Assembly: GCF_014840935.1 (NCBI RefSeq)
Contig: NZ_CP062005.1
Coordinates: 1,736,001-1,800,000, forward strand
Length of the DNA stretch: 64,000 nucleotides
Source of the DNA: Halomonas sp. YLGW01
GTDB lineage: Bacteria; Pseudomonadota; Gammaproteobacteria; Pseudomonadales; Halomonadaceae
Reading direction: 5' to 3'
Part shown: in pieces, positions 42,342 to 51,000 of the stretch
Layout of the letters: every line of letters begins with the position of its first letter
Numbering within the stretch: the stretch's first letter is position 1
Notes under the pieces: model-generated
Database searches by the model: none
What the model saw: only the letters and a program-made list of their open reading frames with translations
What the model was told of the DNA's origin: nothing
Position numbers and translations under genes: made by a program

Positions 42342-43406
42342 ATGAGCACGGACCTGAACACCGAGACACCCAGCGTCGCCGAAGGCATGGGGCGCTTCGA
42401 GCGCTACCTTTCCCTCTGGGTCGCCCTGGCCATCGTCACCGGCGTGCTGCTCGGCCAGTTTGCGCCCGCCATTCCTCAGACGCTGTCACGCTTCGAGGTG
42501 GCACAGGTCTCGATCCCGGTCGCCATCCTGATCTGGGCCATGATCTTTCCGATGATGGCCCAGATCGACTTCACCTCGGTGCTGGGCGTACGTCGCCAGC
42601 CCAAGGGGCTCATCATCACCACCTCCGTGAACTGGCTGATCAAGCCGTTCACCATGTTCGCCATCGCCTGGTTCTTCCTGATGGTGGTGTTCCGCCCATG
42701 GATTCCCGAGCCGCTCGCCAGCCAATATCTGGCGGGCGCCATCCTGCTGGGGGCCGCCCCCTGCACCGCCATGGTCTTCGTGTGGAGCACCCTGACCCGC
42801 GGCGACGCCGCCTATACGCTGGTGCAGGTCTCCCTCAACGACCTGATCATGCTGGTCGCCTTCGCCCCGATCGTGGTGCTGCTGCTCGGGGTCTCCGATA
42901 TCCAGGTACCCTGGGATACCGTGGCACTGTCGGTGGTGCTCTATATCGTCATCCCGCTGGCCGCCGGTTACCTGACACGGCGCACCCTGATCGCCCGCCA
43001 CGGCCTCGACTGGTACGAGCAGGTCTTCCTGAAGCGATTGGGCCCGATCACGCCGATCGGGCTGATCATCACCCTGGTGCTGCTGTTCGCCTTTCAGGGC
43101 GAGGTAATCCTCGAGGCGCCACTGCATATCGTGCTGATCGCCGTTCCCCTGATTCTCCAGACCTTTCTGATCTTCTTCATCGCCTACGGCTGGGCCAAGG
43201 CCTGGAAGGTGCCCCACTGCGTGGCGGCCCCCGGCGCGTTGATCGGCGCCAGCAACTTCTTCGAGCTCGCCGTAGCGGCAGCCATTGCCCTGTTCGGCCT
43301 TCAGTCCGGTGCGGCCCTGGCAACCGTGGTGGGGGTGCTGGTGGAAGTGCCGGTCATGCTTTCCCTGGTGCGCATCGCCAATGCCACACGACAACAGTTT
43401 CCGTGA
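42342..43406 (+). CDS. acr3: Arsenite efflux transporter, ACR3 family
   Basis: 354 residues from the ATG at 42342 (AAAGG just upstream), ten predicted helices. The conserved Cys of ACR3 proteins is Cys141 in LLGAAPCTAMVFVW, and the second-half glutamate lies in VGVLVEVPVML. It exports As(III) as arsenite through the inner membrane. Cotranscribed with arsH under the palindromic promoter at 41542-41570. Confidence 0.95.
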   Translation: MSTDLNTETPSVAEGMGRFERYLSLWVALAIVTGVLLGQFAPAIPQTLSRFEVAQVSIPVAILIWAMIFPMMAQIDFTSVLGVRRQPKGLIITTSVNWLIKPFTMFAIAWFFLMVVFRPWIPEPLASQYLAGAILLGAAPCTAMVFVWSTLTRGDAAYTLVQVSLNDLIMLVAFAPIVVLLLGVSDIQVPWDTVALSVVLYIVIPLAAGYLTRRTLIARHGLDWYEQVFLKRLGPITPIGLIITLVLLFAFQGEVILEAPLHIVLIAVPLILQTFLIFFIAYGWAKAWKVPHCVAAPGALIGASNFFELAVAAAIALFGLQSGAALATVVGVLVEVPVMLSLVRIANATRQQFP

Positions 43407-43480
43407 GCCCCGCACTGGCTCATCTGATGAAACCACTTCGGCAGCTCCCTCCATGCCTTCAAGCCCAGCGCCATCGCCAC

Positions 43481-44219
43481 CTACTCGGCCGCACTGTCTT
43501 GCTGCTTGGCCCGCTTGTGGCCATCCTCGGTTTGCCCGATCTTCCGGTAGCTCGACACATAGAGGTGCGACTTGGGCACCTCATGCGACTGCTTGAGGAA
43601 ACGACGCAGGGCCCGCATGCTGCCGAATTCACATGCCGCCCACACCGCGGGCTGGCCGGCCAGCCACGGCAAGTCTTGCACCTTGTCAAGCAACGGCTTG
43701 CCTGTCGGGTCCGGATTCGGGTTGATCACCCAATGCAGCTGGATGTTCTCGGGATGTGCCAGGCATTGTCTATCCGATTCGTGGGGAACCTCGATCACCG
43801 CGTGCCCTTGAGCGTCGTCGGGTAGCGCAGCGAGATTGACACTGATGGCGGGCAAGGCCGTCATGTCGCCAGCCAACAGAAACCAATCGGCCTGATGATG
43901 GATCAGCTTCCTGGCGCCAGGACCTCCCACCAGAATTCGATCGCCGGGCCTCGCATTGACTGCCCAGGTAGACGCCGGCCCCATGTGCTCGTGCAGGGCG
44001 AAGTCGACATCGATTTCCTTTGCTCGCTGATGCCGGATGGTATAGGTCCGCATCAACGGCTTTCCCCTCGCCGCGCGGAAAGATCAGCTTGATATAGGCG
44101 CTCTGCTGGTCCGGCGGAAAGTCCGCCAGGCCATCACCTCCCAAGGTGACGCGCCGCATATGTGGCGTGACCTGGGTGGCACGAATGACCTCGAGCTCCC
44201 TTGTCCCGGCCTTACCCAT
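43481..44219 (-). pseudogene. Siderophore-interacting protein (FAD/NAD(P)H ferric reductase), frameshifted
   Basis: The N-terminal FAD-binding part (TPHMRRVTLGGDGLADFPP, YIKLIFPRGEGK) is read from the ATG at 44219; from about 44058-44061 the frame must change by one base to continue as MRTYTIRHQ, LVGGPGARKL, WFLLAGDMTALPAIS and WAACEFGSMRALRRFL. Deleting one base there gives EGKPLMRTYTIR, the normal family junction. The repaired protein would be about 245 residues, full length. It would reduce ferric siderophores in the cytosol. Either a real +1 frameshift mutation or a base-call error. It overlaps the marR stop by 8 bp. Confidence 0.8.
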
Positions 44220-44673
44220 GATCCTGACTCCTGTGCTGCTCGGTTTCGTGATCGGTGGCGTTTTCAGTCATGGTGGCGGCGATGCGCAGAAAGGTCTCCA
44301 GCTCATCGGTGCTGAGCTGCCCGGTCAAGCAGGTAGCTGCCTCGTCCTCCAGAGCGGCTATCTTCTCGAGCATCTCCAGGCCTGTATCTGTCGGCGTCAA
44401 AAGCTGACTACGGCGGTCGCTTGGATTGTCCGAGCGCTCAATCAATCCTTCATGCATCAGATCGTTGAGCACCCTCGTGACACGTGACTTGTCCTGCCCC
44501 ATGCGCTGCACAATGGCCATGGCGGTGCAGTCGGGTATGCGACCGACGCCTTTCAGCACGCGGATGTGGGTGATAGGCAGCGATATCTGGTGTTGCCGGA
44601 TATTGGCACGCAACTGCTTCTTGTAGGCATGCAGCAGCCGATGCAGTGCCTCGTTCAGGGAAGGAAGGGCCAT
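44212..44673 (-). CDS. MarR-family transcriptional regulator
   Basis: 153 residues from the ATG at 44673; the upstream in-frame ATG at 44706 lies inside the inverted repeat. A MarR winged helix with DCTAMAIVQRMGQDKSRVTRVLNDL as recognition region and RSDNPSDRRSQLLTPT as wing. It is cotranscribed with the siderophore-interacting protein gene (8-bp overlap) and has a 23-bp perfect inverted repeat 13 bp upstream, its probable operator. The signal is unknown. Confidence 0.88.
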   Translation of the reverse strand: MALPSLNEALHRLLHAYKKQLRANIRQHQISLPITHIRVLKGVGRIPDCTAMAIVQRMGQDKSRVTRVLNDLMHEGLIERSDNPSDRRSQLLTPTDTGLEMLEKIAALEDEAATCLTGQLSTDELETFLRIAATMTENATDHETEQHRSQDHG

Positions 44674-44685
44674 AGGACACTCGCT

Positions 44686-44739
44686 ATTTAGTTGGCACAT
44701 GTCCACTATATATACTTAGTGGACATGTGCCAACTAAAT
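44686..44739. promoter_or_regulatory. Perfect 23-bp inverted repeat in front of the marR gene
   Basis: Arms 44686-44708 and 44717-44739 are exact reverse complements with an 8-bp TATATACT spacer. Each arm contains TTGGCACATGTCCA, itself nearly palindromic (TGG-C-ACATGT-CCA), so the site looks like two MarR boxes facing each other. It likely controls both marR and whatever is read toward the right. Confidence 0.75.
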
Positions 44740-44786
44740 TCGCGTTACGCCCTATCGATAGCGTCTTCTGCAGGAGACCATCGACA

Positions 44787-44915
44787 ATGCAGAATAGCGC
44801 CCCTGAGGGCATAAGACCGCTATCCCACCGCTTTCCTTACAGGGAAGACGGCGAGCGAGTACTGGTCGAACCCTGCATCAGAGAAGCCGGCCGCCAACTG
44901 CTGGATCAGCCCTAG
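44787..44915 (+). CDS. Possible 42-residue protein, unrecognised
   Basis: ATG at 44787 has AGGAGA 9 nt upstream and follows the inverted repeat, which makes it a candidate target of MarR. The sequence (MQNSAPEGIRPLSHRFPYRE...) matches no family I know. It may be the shortened front of a decayed gene. Confidence 0.3.
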   Translation: MQNSAPEGIRPLSHRFPYREDGERVLVEPCIREAGRQLLDQP

Positions 44916-44987
44916 TACGCGGTTTCGAGTGCGATGGCGGCTTTCGCGAAGTACACGGCCGTCGCCGCATGATATCCGACAGTGAGT

Positions 44988-45111
44988 TGGCAGGGGTGCG
45001 CCCCTGGTGGCGGCGTCCCTGCCCCTTGAGCAGATCGGCGAGGCCCAGGCGCTGCTCCAGCGAAAACGCCATGTCGGCAAGATCGTGCTCGACGTGGACG
45101 AATCCTCTTAG
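44988..45111 (+). pseudogene. C-terminal remnant of a quinone oxidoreductase (zinc-type alcohol dehydrogenase superfamily)
   Basis: In one frame after an in-frame TGA the DNA reads LVAASLPLEQIGEAQALL...HVGKIVLDVDESS and stops at 45111; this is the typical end of NADPH:quinone oxidoreductases. The rest of the enzyme (about 280 residues) is missing. The region 44916-44987 has short protein-like stretches in other frames. The lost enzyme was probably the original MarR target. Confidence 0.6.
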
Positions 45112-45161
45112 CCGCCGGCTTACTCACTCACGGCGATTTACGATAACAAGCAATGGCCACA

Positions 45162-45188
45162 GGCCTCGCACCGGACCGGTGCGAGGCC
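45162..45188 (-). terminator. Hairpin after arsR
   Basis: A 13-bp palindromic stem (45162-45174 with 45176-45188) lies 9 bp after the arsR stop; in practice the loop opens to about 5-9 nt. The minus-strand tail is only moderately T-rich. Confidence 0.6.
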
Positions 45189-45197
45189 ATGATCTAC

Positions 45198-45548
45198 TCA
45201 GCAGAGCGCGGCCCGACGCTCGGGCCGGTTGCCCATCTTCGCCAGTCGCGCCCCCACGCGCTCGAGTTCTGTGGCCCGCCCCTCGGCCGCCGCCTCCAGC
45301 ACCGCTAGTGCCCAAGCCGGCAGGCCCGGCTCCAGACGATAATAGACCCACTGGGCATCGCGCCGATCGGCGAGCAGGCCACAGCGACGCAGCTCCGCCA
45401 AATGGCGGGATACCTTGGGCTGGGACTGCTCCAGGGCATGCGTCATCTCGCACACGCACAGCTCCTGCTCGCGCGAGATCAGCAGCGTCATCATCAGGCG
45501 CGTTTCTTCGGCCAGGCACTTGAAGAGGCGTAACGGGTCGATCGACAT
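45198..45548 (-). CDS. arsR: Arsenic-responsive repressor ArsR
   Basis: 116 residues from the ATG at 45548 (AAGGA 8 nt before it), with another ATG at 45554. ArsR/SmtB winged helix; the As(III) site is Cys31-Val-Cys33 in ELCVCEM just before the recognition helix (SQPKVSRHLAELRRCGLL). The third cysteine of the E. coli site is absent; Cys11 or another may take its place. Third gene of the gap-arsJ-arsR operon, so expression would be self-regulated through the palindrome at 47959-47978. Confidence 0.93.
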   Translation of the reverse strand: MSIDPLRLFKCLAEETRLMMTLLISREQELCVCEMTHALEQSQPKVSRHLAELRRCGLLADRRDAQWVYYRLEPGLPAWALAVLEAAAEGRATELERVGARLAKMGNRPERRAALC

Positions 45549-45614
45549 CGGCATGTTCCTTACAGGCTAGACCGGGATTTTAAGGCAGACGCCTTGTGGC
45601 GCGAAACGCTTCGC

Positions 45615-46850
45615 TCATCCGGCAGACGCCTCACGCGGCAGCGCCAGGGCCATCAGGGCACTGGCCAGCACCAGGGCGGCGGAGACCCACAGACAGGCGG
45701 CCAGGCCCGCGACCTGATATAACCAGCCCGAGAGCAGCGTGCCCGCAAGTCGTCCCATGGCATTGGCCATGTAATAGAAGCCCACATCCATGGACACCCC
45801 ATCGGCTCGCGCATAGTGCACGATGAGATAGCTGTGCCAGCTGGAATTGACAGCGAACAGCACGCCAAACGCCATCAGCCCCACCACCAGCCATGCCACC
45901 TCGGCCAACGGCAACAAAGCGAGCAGCGCCGGCAGCCCGGCCAGCAGCAAAGCCCAGAAGGCGGTAATCCCGCGGGCGCCCCCCTTGACCAGACCGGTCA
46001 GCCGCGGCGCCTGGGTCTGTACCCCGCCGTAGCCGATCACCCACAAGGCCAGCAGGCCGCCCACCGTCCAGTGACTCCAGCCATGTTGGTCATACAGAAA
46101 GACCGGCAAGGCCACCACGAACCAGACATCCCGCGAGGCAAACAGGCACAGGCGTGCCGCCGACAGCACATTGATGGCCCGCGATGTGGAGAACATCTCG
46201 CTGAACTTCGGCTTGCGCTTCTGTCGCCCCAGATCGGCCTTGAGCCGTACCAGGGACAGCGCCAGCACGGCGATCAGCATGACCGCCATGACGATGACCG
46301 CCCCGCGGAAGCCGACGACCGTCAGCAGCACGCCGCCAAGGAAGAAGCCGGCGCCTTTAAGCGCATTCTTAGAGCCGGTGAGGATCGCCACCCAGCGATA
46401 GAGCGCGCTGCCGGCACTAGGGCTGTCCTTGGGGACCAGCACCTTAACCGCGCTCTTGGCGCTCATCTTGTTAAGATCCTTGGCGATCCCCGACAGCGCC
46501 TGGGCGGCCATGACCCAGGGCACGGTCAAGGCGCTGGCCGGAACCATCAACATGGAGAGGGCCAGGAGCTGCAAGCCAAGCCCCACATTCATGGTGCGAT
46601 TCAGCCCGAGTCTCGCGCCGAGCCAGCCGCCCACCAGGTTGGTGATCACGCCGAAGGCCTCGTAGAAGAGGAACAGCAAGGCCACGTCCAGCGGGGAATA
46701 CCCCAGCTGGTGGAAATGCAGCACCACCAACATCCGCAACGCCCCGTCGGTGAGCGTGAAGGCCCAGTAGTTGCCGGTGATCAGCAGATACTGTCGCACC
46801 TCGAAGGGCAGCGCCCGCAAGCGGTGAAGCAGTGCAGTACCTTCAGCCAC
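45615..46850 (-). CDS. arsJ: ArsJ, major facilitator exporter of 1-arseno-3-phosphoglycerate
   Basis: 411 residues with about 11-12 helices. The start ([47 protein letters not shown] shortened here: [20 protein letters not shown]) and [20 protein letters not shown] are typical of ArsJ. ArsJ expels the unstable arseno-phosphoglycerate made by the partner GAPDH, which then decays to arsenate outside. It overlaps the end of gap by 8 bp; arsR follows after 66 bp. Confidence 0.93.
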   Translation of the reverse strand: MAEGTALLHRLRALPFEVRQYLLITGNYWAFTLTDGALRMLVVLHFHQLGYSPLDVALLFLFYEAFGVITNLVGGWLGARLGLNRTMNVGLGLQLLALSMLMVPASALTVPWVMAAQALSGIAKDLNKMSAKSAVKVLVPKDSPSAGSALYRWVAILTGSKNALKGAGFFLGGVLLTVVGFRGAVIVMAVMLIAVLALSLVRLKADLGRQKRKPKFSEMFSTSRAINVLSAARLCLFASRDVWFVVALPVFLYDQHGWSHWTVGGLLALWVIGYGGVQTQAPRLTGLVKGGARGITAFWALLLAGLPALLALLPLAEVAWLVVGLMAFGVLFAVNSSWHSYLIVHYARADGVSMDVGFYYMANAMGRLAGTLLSGWLYQVAGLAACLWVSAALVLASALMALALPREASAG

Positions 46851-47871
46851 GGGCCACCTTCAGCGCCAGCTCGGCGGTCCGGTTGGCATAGCCCCACTCG
46901 TTGTCATACCAGGCGTACAGCTTCACCTGGGTCTGGTTGATCACCATGGTCGAGGGGGCATCGATGATCGAGCTGCGGGGATCAGTGCGATAGTCGATGG
47001 ACACCAGCGGGCGCTCTTCATACCCCAGGATGCCATGAAGCTCGCCCTCGGCCGCTGTCTTCAGTGCCGCATTGACCTCTTCGCTCGTCACCCCACGCTC
47101 CAGCTCGAAGACCATGTCGGTCAACGAGGCATTGGCCAACGGTACCCGCACGGCATGGCCGTTGAGCTTGCCCTTGAGCTCAGGGAAGATGGCGGTGATG
47201 GCCTTGGCAGAGCCAGTGGTAGTGGGGATCAGGCTCATGCCGCAGGCCCGTGAACGGCGCAGGTCGGGTTTGCTTGGAGAGCTGGGCGCATCAAGGATGG
47301 TCTGCGTATTGGTGATGTCGTGCACCGTGGTCATCGAGCCATGACGAATCCCGAAGGTCTCCTGAATCACCTTGACCACCGGCGCCAGACAATTGGTGGT
47401 ACAGCTGGCCGCGGTCACGATGCGATGCTGATCGGGCTGGTACTGATCATCATTGACGCCCATGACGACGTTGAGCACCCCCGGCTCCTTCACCGGCGCG
47501 CTGACCACCACCCGGTCCACTCCCTGATCGAGATAGGCCTGCAGCTTGTCGCGGGTCTTGTGCTTGCCCGAGCACTCGATGACCACCGCACAGCCGGCCC
47601 AGTCGCCGTCACCCGGCGCCTGGTGGCCACTGAAGGCGACGCGTTGCCCGTCGATGATCAGTGCGTCCTCCTCTGCGCTGATCCCCTGCCCCGGCGCCCA
47701 TTGACCATGCACCGAGTCGAATTCCAGCAGGTGGGCAAAGGTCGCCGCGTCACCGCCCGGATCATTGATCCGCACGATCTCGATCTCGCCGGCCGTGACG
47801 CGAGCCCACAGGCTCCGCAGCGTCAGCCGACCGATACGACCAAACCCGTTGATACCAATACGTACCGTCAT
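46843..47871 (-). CDS. gap: ArsJ-associated glyceraldehyde-3-phosphate dehydrogenase
   Basis: 342 residues, full-length GAPDH: NAD-binding [11 protein letters not shown], catalytic Cys157 in ASCTTNC, general-base His in TTVHDITN, and the C-terminal [11 protein letters not shown]. In ars operons this enzyme uses arsenate in place of phosphate to form 1-arseno-3-phosphoglycerate, which ArsJ exports; together they give arsenate resistance without arsenate reduction. It heads the gap-arsJ-arsR operon behind the palindrome at 47959-47978. Confidence 0.94.
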   Translation of the reverse strand: MTVRIGINGFGRIGRLTLRSLWARVTAGEIEIVRINDPGGDAATFAHLLEFDSVHGQWAPGQGISAEEDALIIDGQRVAFSGHQAPGDGDWAGCAVVIECSGKHKTRDKLQAYLDQGVDRVVVSAPVKEPGVLNVVMGVNDDQYQPDQHRIVTAASCTTNCLAPVVKVIQETFGIRHGSMTTVHDITNTQTILDAPSSPSKPDLRRSRACGMSLIPTTTGSAKAITAIFPELKGKLNGHAVRVPLANASLTDMVFELERGVTSEEVNAALKTAAEGELHGILGYEERPLVSIDYRTDPRSSIIDAPSTMVINQTQVKLYAWYDNEWGYANRTAELALKVARG

Positions 47872-48387
47872 GAAGCGTCCTCTTGGAGTGTGTCAGGAAA
47901 CACAAGACCGCTCGTGCGAGCAGAGTCTGGGACCGGCTCCGGCCTTGCCGAGCACACAATATATGGGTTTCCATATATATTCTAACTCGAAGGTAGCCTC
48001 ATGGCAGCCATATCTCGCCACGGGCGATCTACGCTTCCCAAGAGGAGCTCGGGCCCCTCATCCGCCGTCATCAAGCATGCCGGAGAGCATCAAGACCGTC
48101 CGGCATGATCAAATGATTCACTCTCGGAGGACGTAGGAAGCGCGGATAGCCATGACTCGGTAACCCAGAAAGGTCCGCGAACTCCCGGCGACTTGTCCGA
48201 ATCATGACCTTGAAGCGCAGAGGATACGATCTGGCGGGAATAGGCATCGCTCAACTGCAGGGGCGCGACCGGAAGCCGGCTTTCGGTACGAGACAATTGA
48301 ACTAGAGGCCGACCGACTACCGGGCGGCGGCAAAGCCTCGGCGCTGCCGCCCCACTTGACGCTACTGCGCCACACGCCAGAAGCGAA
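47872..48387. other. Region upstream of gap
   Basis: 516 bp without a convincing gene. It holds the gap promoter and palindrome; beyond about 48000 no protein-like frame or RNA is seen. A GC-rich hairpin (48322-48328 with 48346-48352) near the stop of the coiled-coil gene has no T-run. Confidence 0.5.
47959..47978. promoter_or_regulatory. Probable ArsR operator of the gap-arsJ-arsR operon
   Basis: ATATATGG (47959-47966) and CCATATAT (47971-47978) form a perfect inverted repeat with a GTTT spacer, about 90 bp upstream of gap. On the minus strand it covers the likely -10 (TATATT). It aligns base for base with the palindrome in the arsH promoter. Confidence 0.75.
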
Positions 48388-49116
48388 TCAGGAGACGCTG
48401 TCCAAGGCCGTGGCCACCTGCTCGACGGCTGCCGGGCCGATGCCCTTGATGTCGGACAGGGTGCCGGCTGCGTGACGGGCCTGGATGTCGCTCGCCATGA
48501 CGAGACCGTTTTCACTTAGAGTGGTGACGACCTTTGTCGGGAGCTCCAGATCCTCGACTCGCAGGCACTGCTGCTGCTGACGCCAGCGGGTCGCCATGGC
48601 CTGTGTGGACTGATCGATAAAATCGCCATACTCACCATCACGCAGGCTGGCGATCAGGCTGCAGAATTCCAGCTGATGCTGCTCGCTCTCGCTGAGCGGA
48701 GTGCTGCTGATGACGAAATGCGGCGGCTGGGCGACACACACCTGGTCCTTGACCAGCGATACCGTGACCGTGCCGTCGTCGCTGGCGACAGACGCCGTTG
48801 CCTCGCTGGTGCCGGCATTGGCCGCCTTACCACGCTTGGCTTCTTGCTTGGCCTGGGCTTTCTGCAGTTCTTCGCGCGCCAGGTGCTTGGCCTGCTTGGC
48901 ATCCTTCTTCGCGGCATCCAGCTTGTCGCTGAGCTTGGCATTGCGCGTGCGCAGCTGTTCCGCCTCGTGCTTGGCCTTGTCTCTTGCCTTCTGGGCCTGC
49001 TGGGAATCTTTCTTAAGCTGTTGCAGGTTGGCCTTCAGCTCATCGACTTCCATCTGCAGCGTGATGGCACGAACCAGTGCGTCGTCCTGGGTCTCCTGAG
49101 TAGCGTTGTCGGTCAT
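48388..49116 (-). CDS. Coiled-coil protein with a C-terminal helix-hairpin-helix motif
   Basis: 242 residues, no signal or membrane part. Residues about 8-100 form a long Lys/Ala/Gln-rich coiled coil; a middle part is globular (about 115-180); the end (NGLVMASDIQARHAAGTLSD then IKGIGPAAVEQVATAL) has a G-I-G helix-hairpin-helix of the kind that binds DNA non-specifically. AAGGAG stands 5 nt before the ATG. I do not recognise a named family; a chromosome-associated or structural role is a guess. Confidence 0.75.
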   Translation of the reverse strand: MTDNATQETQDDALVRAITLQMEVDELKANLQQLKKDSQQAQKARDKAKHEAEQLRTRNAKLSDKLDAAKKDAKQAKHLAREELQKAQAKQEAKRGKAANAGTSEATASVASDDGTVTVSLVKDQVCVAQPPHFVISSTPLSESEQHQLEFCSLIASLRDGEYGDFIDQSTQAMATRWRQQQQCLRVEDLELPTKVVTTLSENGLVMASDIQARHAAGTLSDIKGIGPAAVEQVATALDSVS

Positions 49117-49360
49117 GGAATCTCCTTTGTGGTCACAAGAAAATACCCCGCGCCAGCTGAGGCCGGGCGGGGTGCGAGGCGAGCATTGGGTGCCGACCGG
49201 CCCTCATACCGCCGGTGGCGAGCGAACATGATAACGGCGAGCACCAACGTTTCAAGCACAGAGGGCTAAAACGGCCGCGGTATGCCCATAAGCGCCGCCC
49301 AGCATCGCATCACGCCATGGACGTCGCTGATCTCGGGCTGGCACATCACCCGTCCCTGTT

Positions 49361-49378
49361 ATAGCCTTTTATGGCTAT
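49361..49378. promoter_or_regulatory. Palindromic operator copy 1 upstream of satD
   Basis: ATAGCC-TTTTAT-GGCTAT, a 6-bp inverted repeat with 6-bp spacer; the arm extends to 7 bp with the flanking T and A. An identical 18-mer recurs at 49390-49407. Confidence 0.7.
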
Positions 49379-49389
49379 ATTTAAATTTA

Positions 49390-49407
49390 ATAGCCTTTTA
49401 TGGCTAT
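49390..49407. promoter_or_regulatory. Palindromic operator copy 2 upstream of satD
   Basis: The same 18-bp palindrome, 29 bp from copy 1 centre to centre and 64 bp before the satD ATG. Candidate site for autoregulation by SatD, which carries its own HTH. Confidence 0.7.
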
Positions 49408-49471
49408 CTATCCTCACGCTTGCTACCTGGCATGATCAATGGGGTCACCCCTCCCCATGGAGAATACGTCC

Positions 49472-50116
49472 ATGAACCAGCCCATCGCGGTGCTAACCGG
49501 TGACGTCATCGCATCACAACGAATCGACGACCTTTCCACCCTGTATCGAGTGCTAGATGCTACGCTGGCACACCTTTCCAAGCATCATGGTGGCCGCTTC
49601 GAACGCTATCGTGGCGATGGCTTCCAGCTGGCCTTGCCTTCCGCCGAGATCGCTCTGGACACCGCCTTGACCCTGCGTGCAGCGCTGATCATGCACTCCG
49701 GTAAAAAACGCTGGGATGCGAGGATCGCCGTGGCAGTTGGGCAAGACTACTGGCAGGCCAATGAAGACCTCGCCACCGCCCAGGGCCCCGTGTTCGTGGC
49801 CTCCGGCAAGGCGCTGGATGCCATAAGCGAGGGGGCATCACATCTTGCCCTGGTCCGCCTCGGCGCCCAACAGGATGCTGCGCTTGATCTGCTGATCCGC
49901 TATGCGGACGAGCTGGTCGACGGCTGGTCTCCCGCGTCGGCCGAAGTCGCCTACTTACGCCTTTGGCAGGATGAATCCCAGCAGGCCATGGCCGAAAAGC
50001 TCGGCATCCGACAGCCCAGCGTGCACAAGCGACTGCGCACCGCCCGCTGGTCGTTGCTGGCCGATACGCTTGACTTCTTTCGACACCGCCTGGCCGAGGA
50101 GGGCCGTACCTCATGA
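49472..50116 (+). CDS. SatD family protein
   Basis: 214 residues from the ATG at 49472 (GGAGA 9 nt upstream); an earlier in-frame ATG at 49457 is less likely. The N-terminal part (VLTGDVIASQRI, GGRFERYRGDGFQLAL) resembles a nucleotidyl-cyclase-like fold with the RGDGF loop, and the C-terminus has a sigma-like HTH (AMAEKLGIRQPSVHKRLRTARW). SatD-like proteins usually pair with a DUF3307 membrane protein, as here (ATGA overlap). Role unknown; the HTH and upstream palindromes suggest autoregulation. Confidence 0.85.
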   Translation: MNQPIAVLTGDVIASQRIDDLSTLYRVLDATLAHLSKHHGGRFERYRGDGFQLALPSAEIALDTALTLRAALIMHSGKKRWDARIAVAVGQDYWQANEDLATAQGPVFVASGKALDAISEGASHLALVRLGAQQDAALDLLIRYADELVDGWSPASAEVAYLRLWQDESQQAMAEKLGIRQPSVHKRLRTARWSLLADTLDFFRHRLAEEGRTS

Positions 50117-50856
50117 CTCCTCAGGAACTGGCAACGCTGCTGGGCCTGTTGCTGGCGCATCTGAGCGGCGACTTCCTGCTCCAGCCGCGTCGCTGGGTAG
50201 ACGAGCGGCGGCGCCACAAGCGACGCTCGCGAGCCCTCTACCTGCATGCCGGAATACATGGCCTGCTGGTGCTACTGGTATTGGGTATCGCCGGCAGCAC
50301 CTTCACTGTCACCATCACCGGTGCCCTGCTGGTCGCTATCACCCATGGCGTCATTGATCTGGGCAAGGCCTACCTGGCGCCGCACCGCCTGCGCTGGTTC
50401 CTGCTGGATCAACTACTGCATCTGGTAGTGCTCGTAGGAGTATGGCTCACCTGGTTGGGCAGCCTGCAGCCGCTTACTGACGCCATCACCTGGCTGGTCT
50501 CGCCGAGTGCCTTGACGTTGACCGCCGCCTACCTGTTGATCACACGACCGATGGCCATTGCCATCGCCTTAGCCATGCGCCCCTGGAGCGAGGACGTGGC
50601 TGATCCCGGCACGCTAATCGCCGCCGGCGCCCGTATCGGCATGCTGGAACGCTTCCTGGTCCTGACGCTGGTGCTGCTGGATGAACTCACCGCCGTGGGC
50701 TTCCTGCTGACAGCCAAGTCGGTGCTGCGCTTCGGCGACCTGCGCGAACGCAGCGACCGCAAGCTCACAGAGTATGTGTTACTGGGCACACTGCTGAGCG
50801 TTTCGGCCACCGTTGCCCTGGGTTTGGTTGTTCGTTTTCACCTATCCGGCATCTAA
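50113..50856 (+). CDS. DUF3307 membrane protein
   Basis: 247 residues, about seven hydrophobic segments. The N-terminus (LLLAHLSGDFLLQPRRWVDERR) and the His-rich helices (HAGIHGLLVLL, AITHGVIDLGKAYL, DQLLHLVVL) are DUF3307. The start overlaps the satD stop as ATGA. No biochemical role is known. Confidence 0.85.
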   Translation: MTPQELATLLGLLLAHLSGDFLLQPRRWVDERRRHKRRSRALYLHAGIHGLLVLLVLGIAGSTFTVTITGALLVAITHGVIDLGKAYLAPHRLRWFLLDQLLHLVVLVGVWLTWLGSLQPLTDAITWLVSPSALTLTAAYLLITRPMAIAIALAMRPWSEDVADPGTLIAAGARIGMLERFLVLTLVLLDELTAVGFLLTAKSVLRFGDLRERSDRKLTEYVLLGTLLSVSATVALGLVVRFHLSGI

Positions 50857-51000
50857 CCTATCGAGGGCGGTAATTCGCACTATTTCTTTAATGGCCAGCA
50901 GTTTTTTCTTTCACGCAACTCGATCATTCGGAATCCTAGAGCAATTCCCAGACCCCGCGTGGAAAATCAGGCGAGACCCGAAACGAAATCAGCTCGTTAT

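Larger units (their letters stand above)
49117..49471. other. Divergent region upstream of satD
   Basis: 355 bp between the coiled-coil gene and satD. It holds two copies of an A+T-rich palindrome and the promoters of both genes. No gene is seen. Confidence 0.5.

Noticed and set aside
44691-44720. A -35/-10 promoter inside the marR inverted repeat
   Set aside because: TTGGCA is present in each arm, but no -10 element stands at 16-18 bp on either strand.
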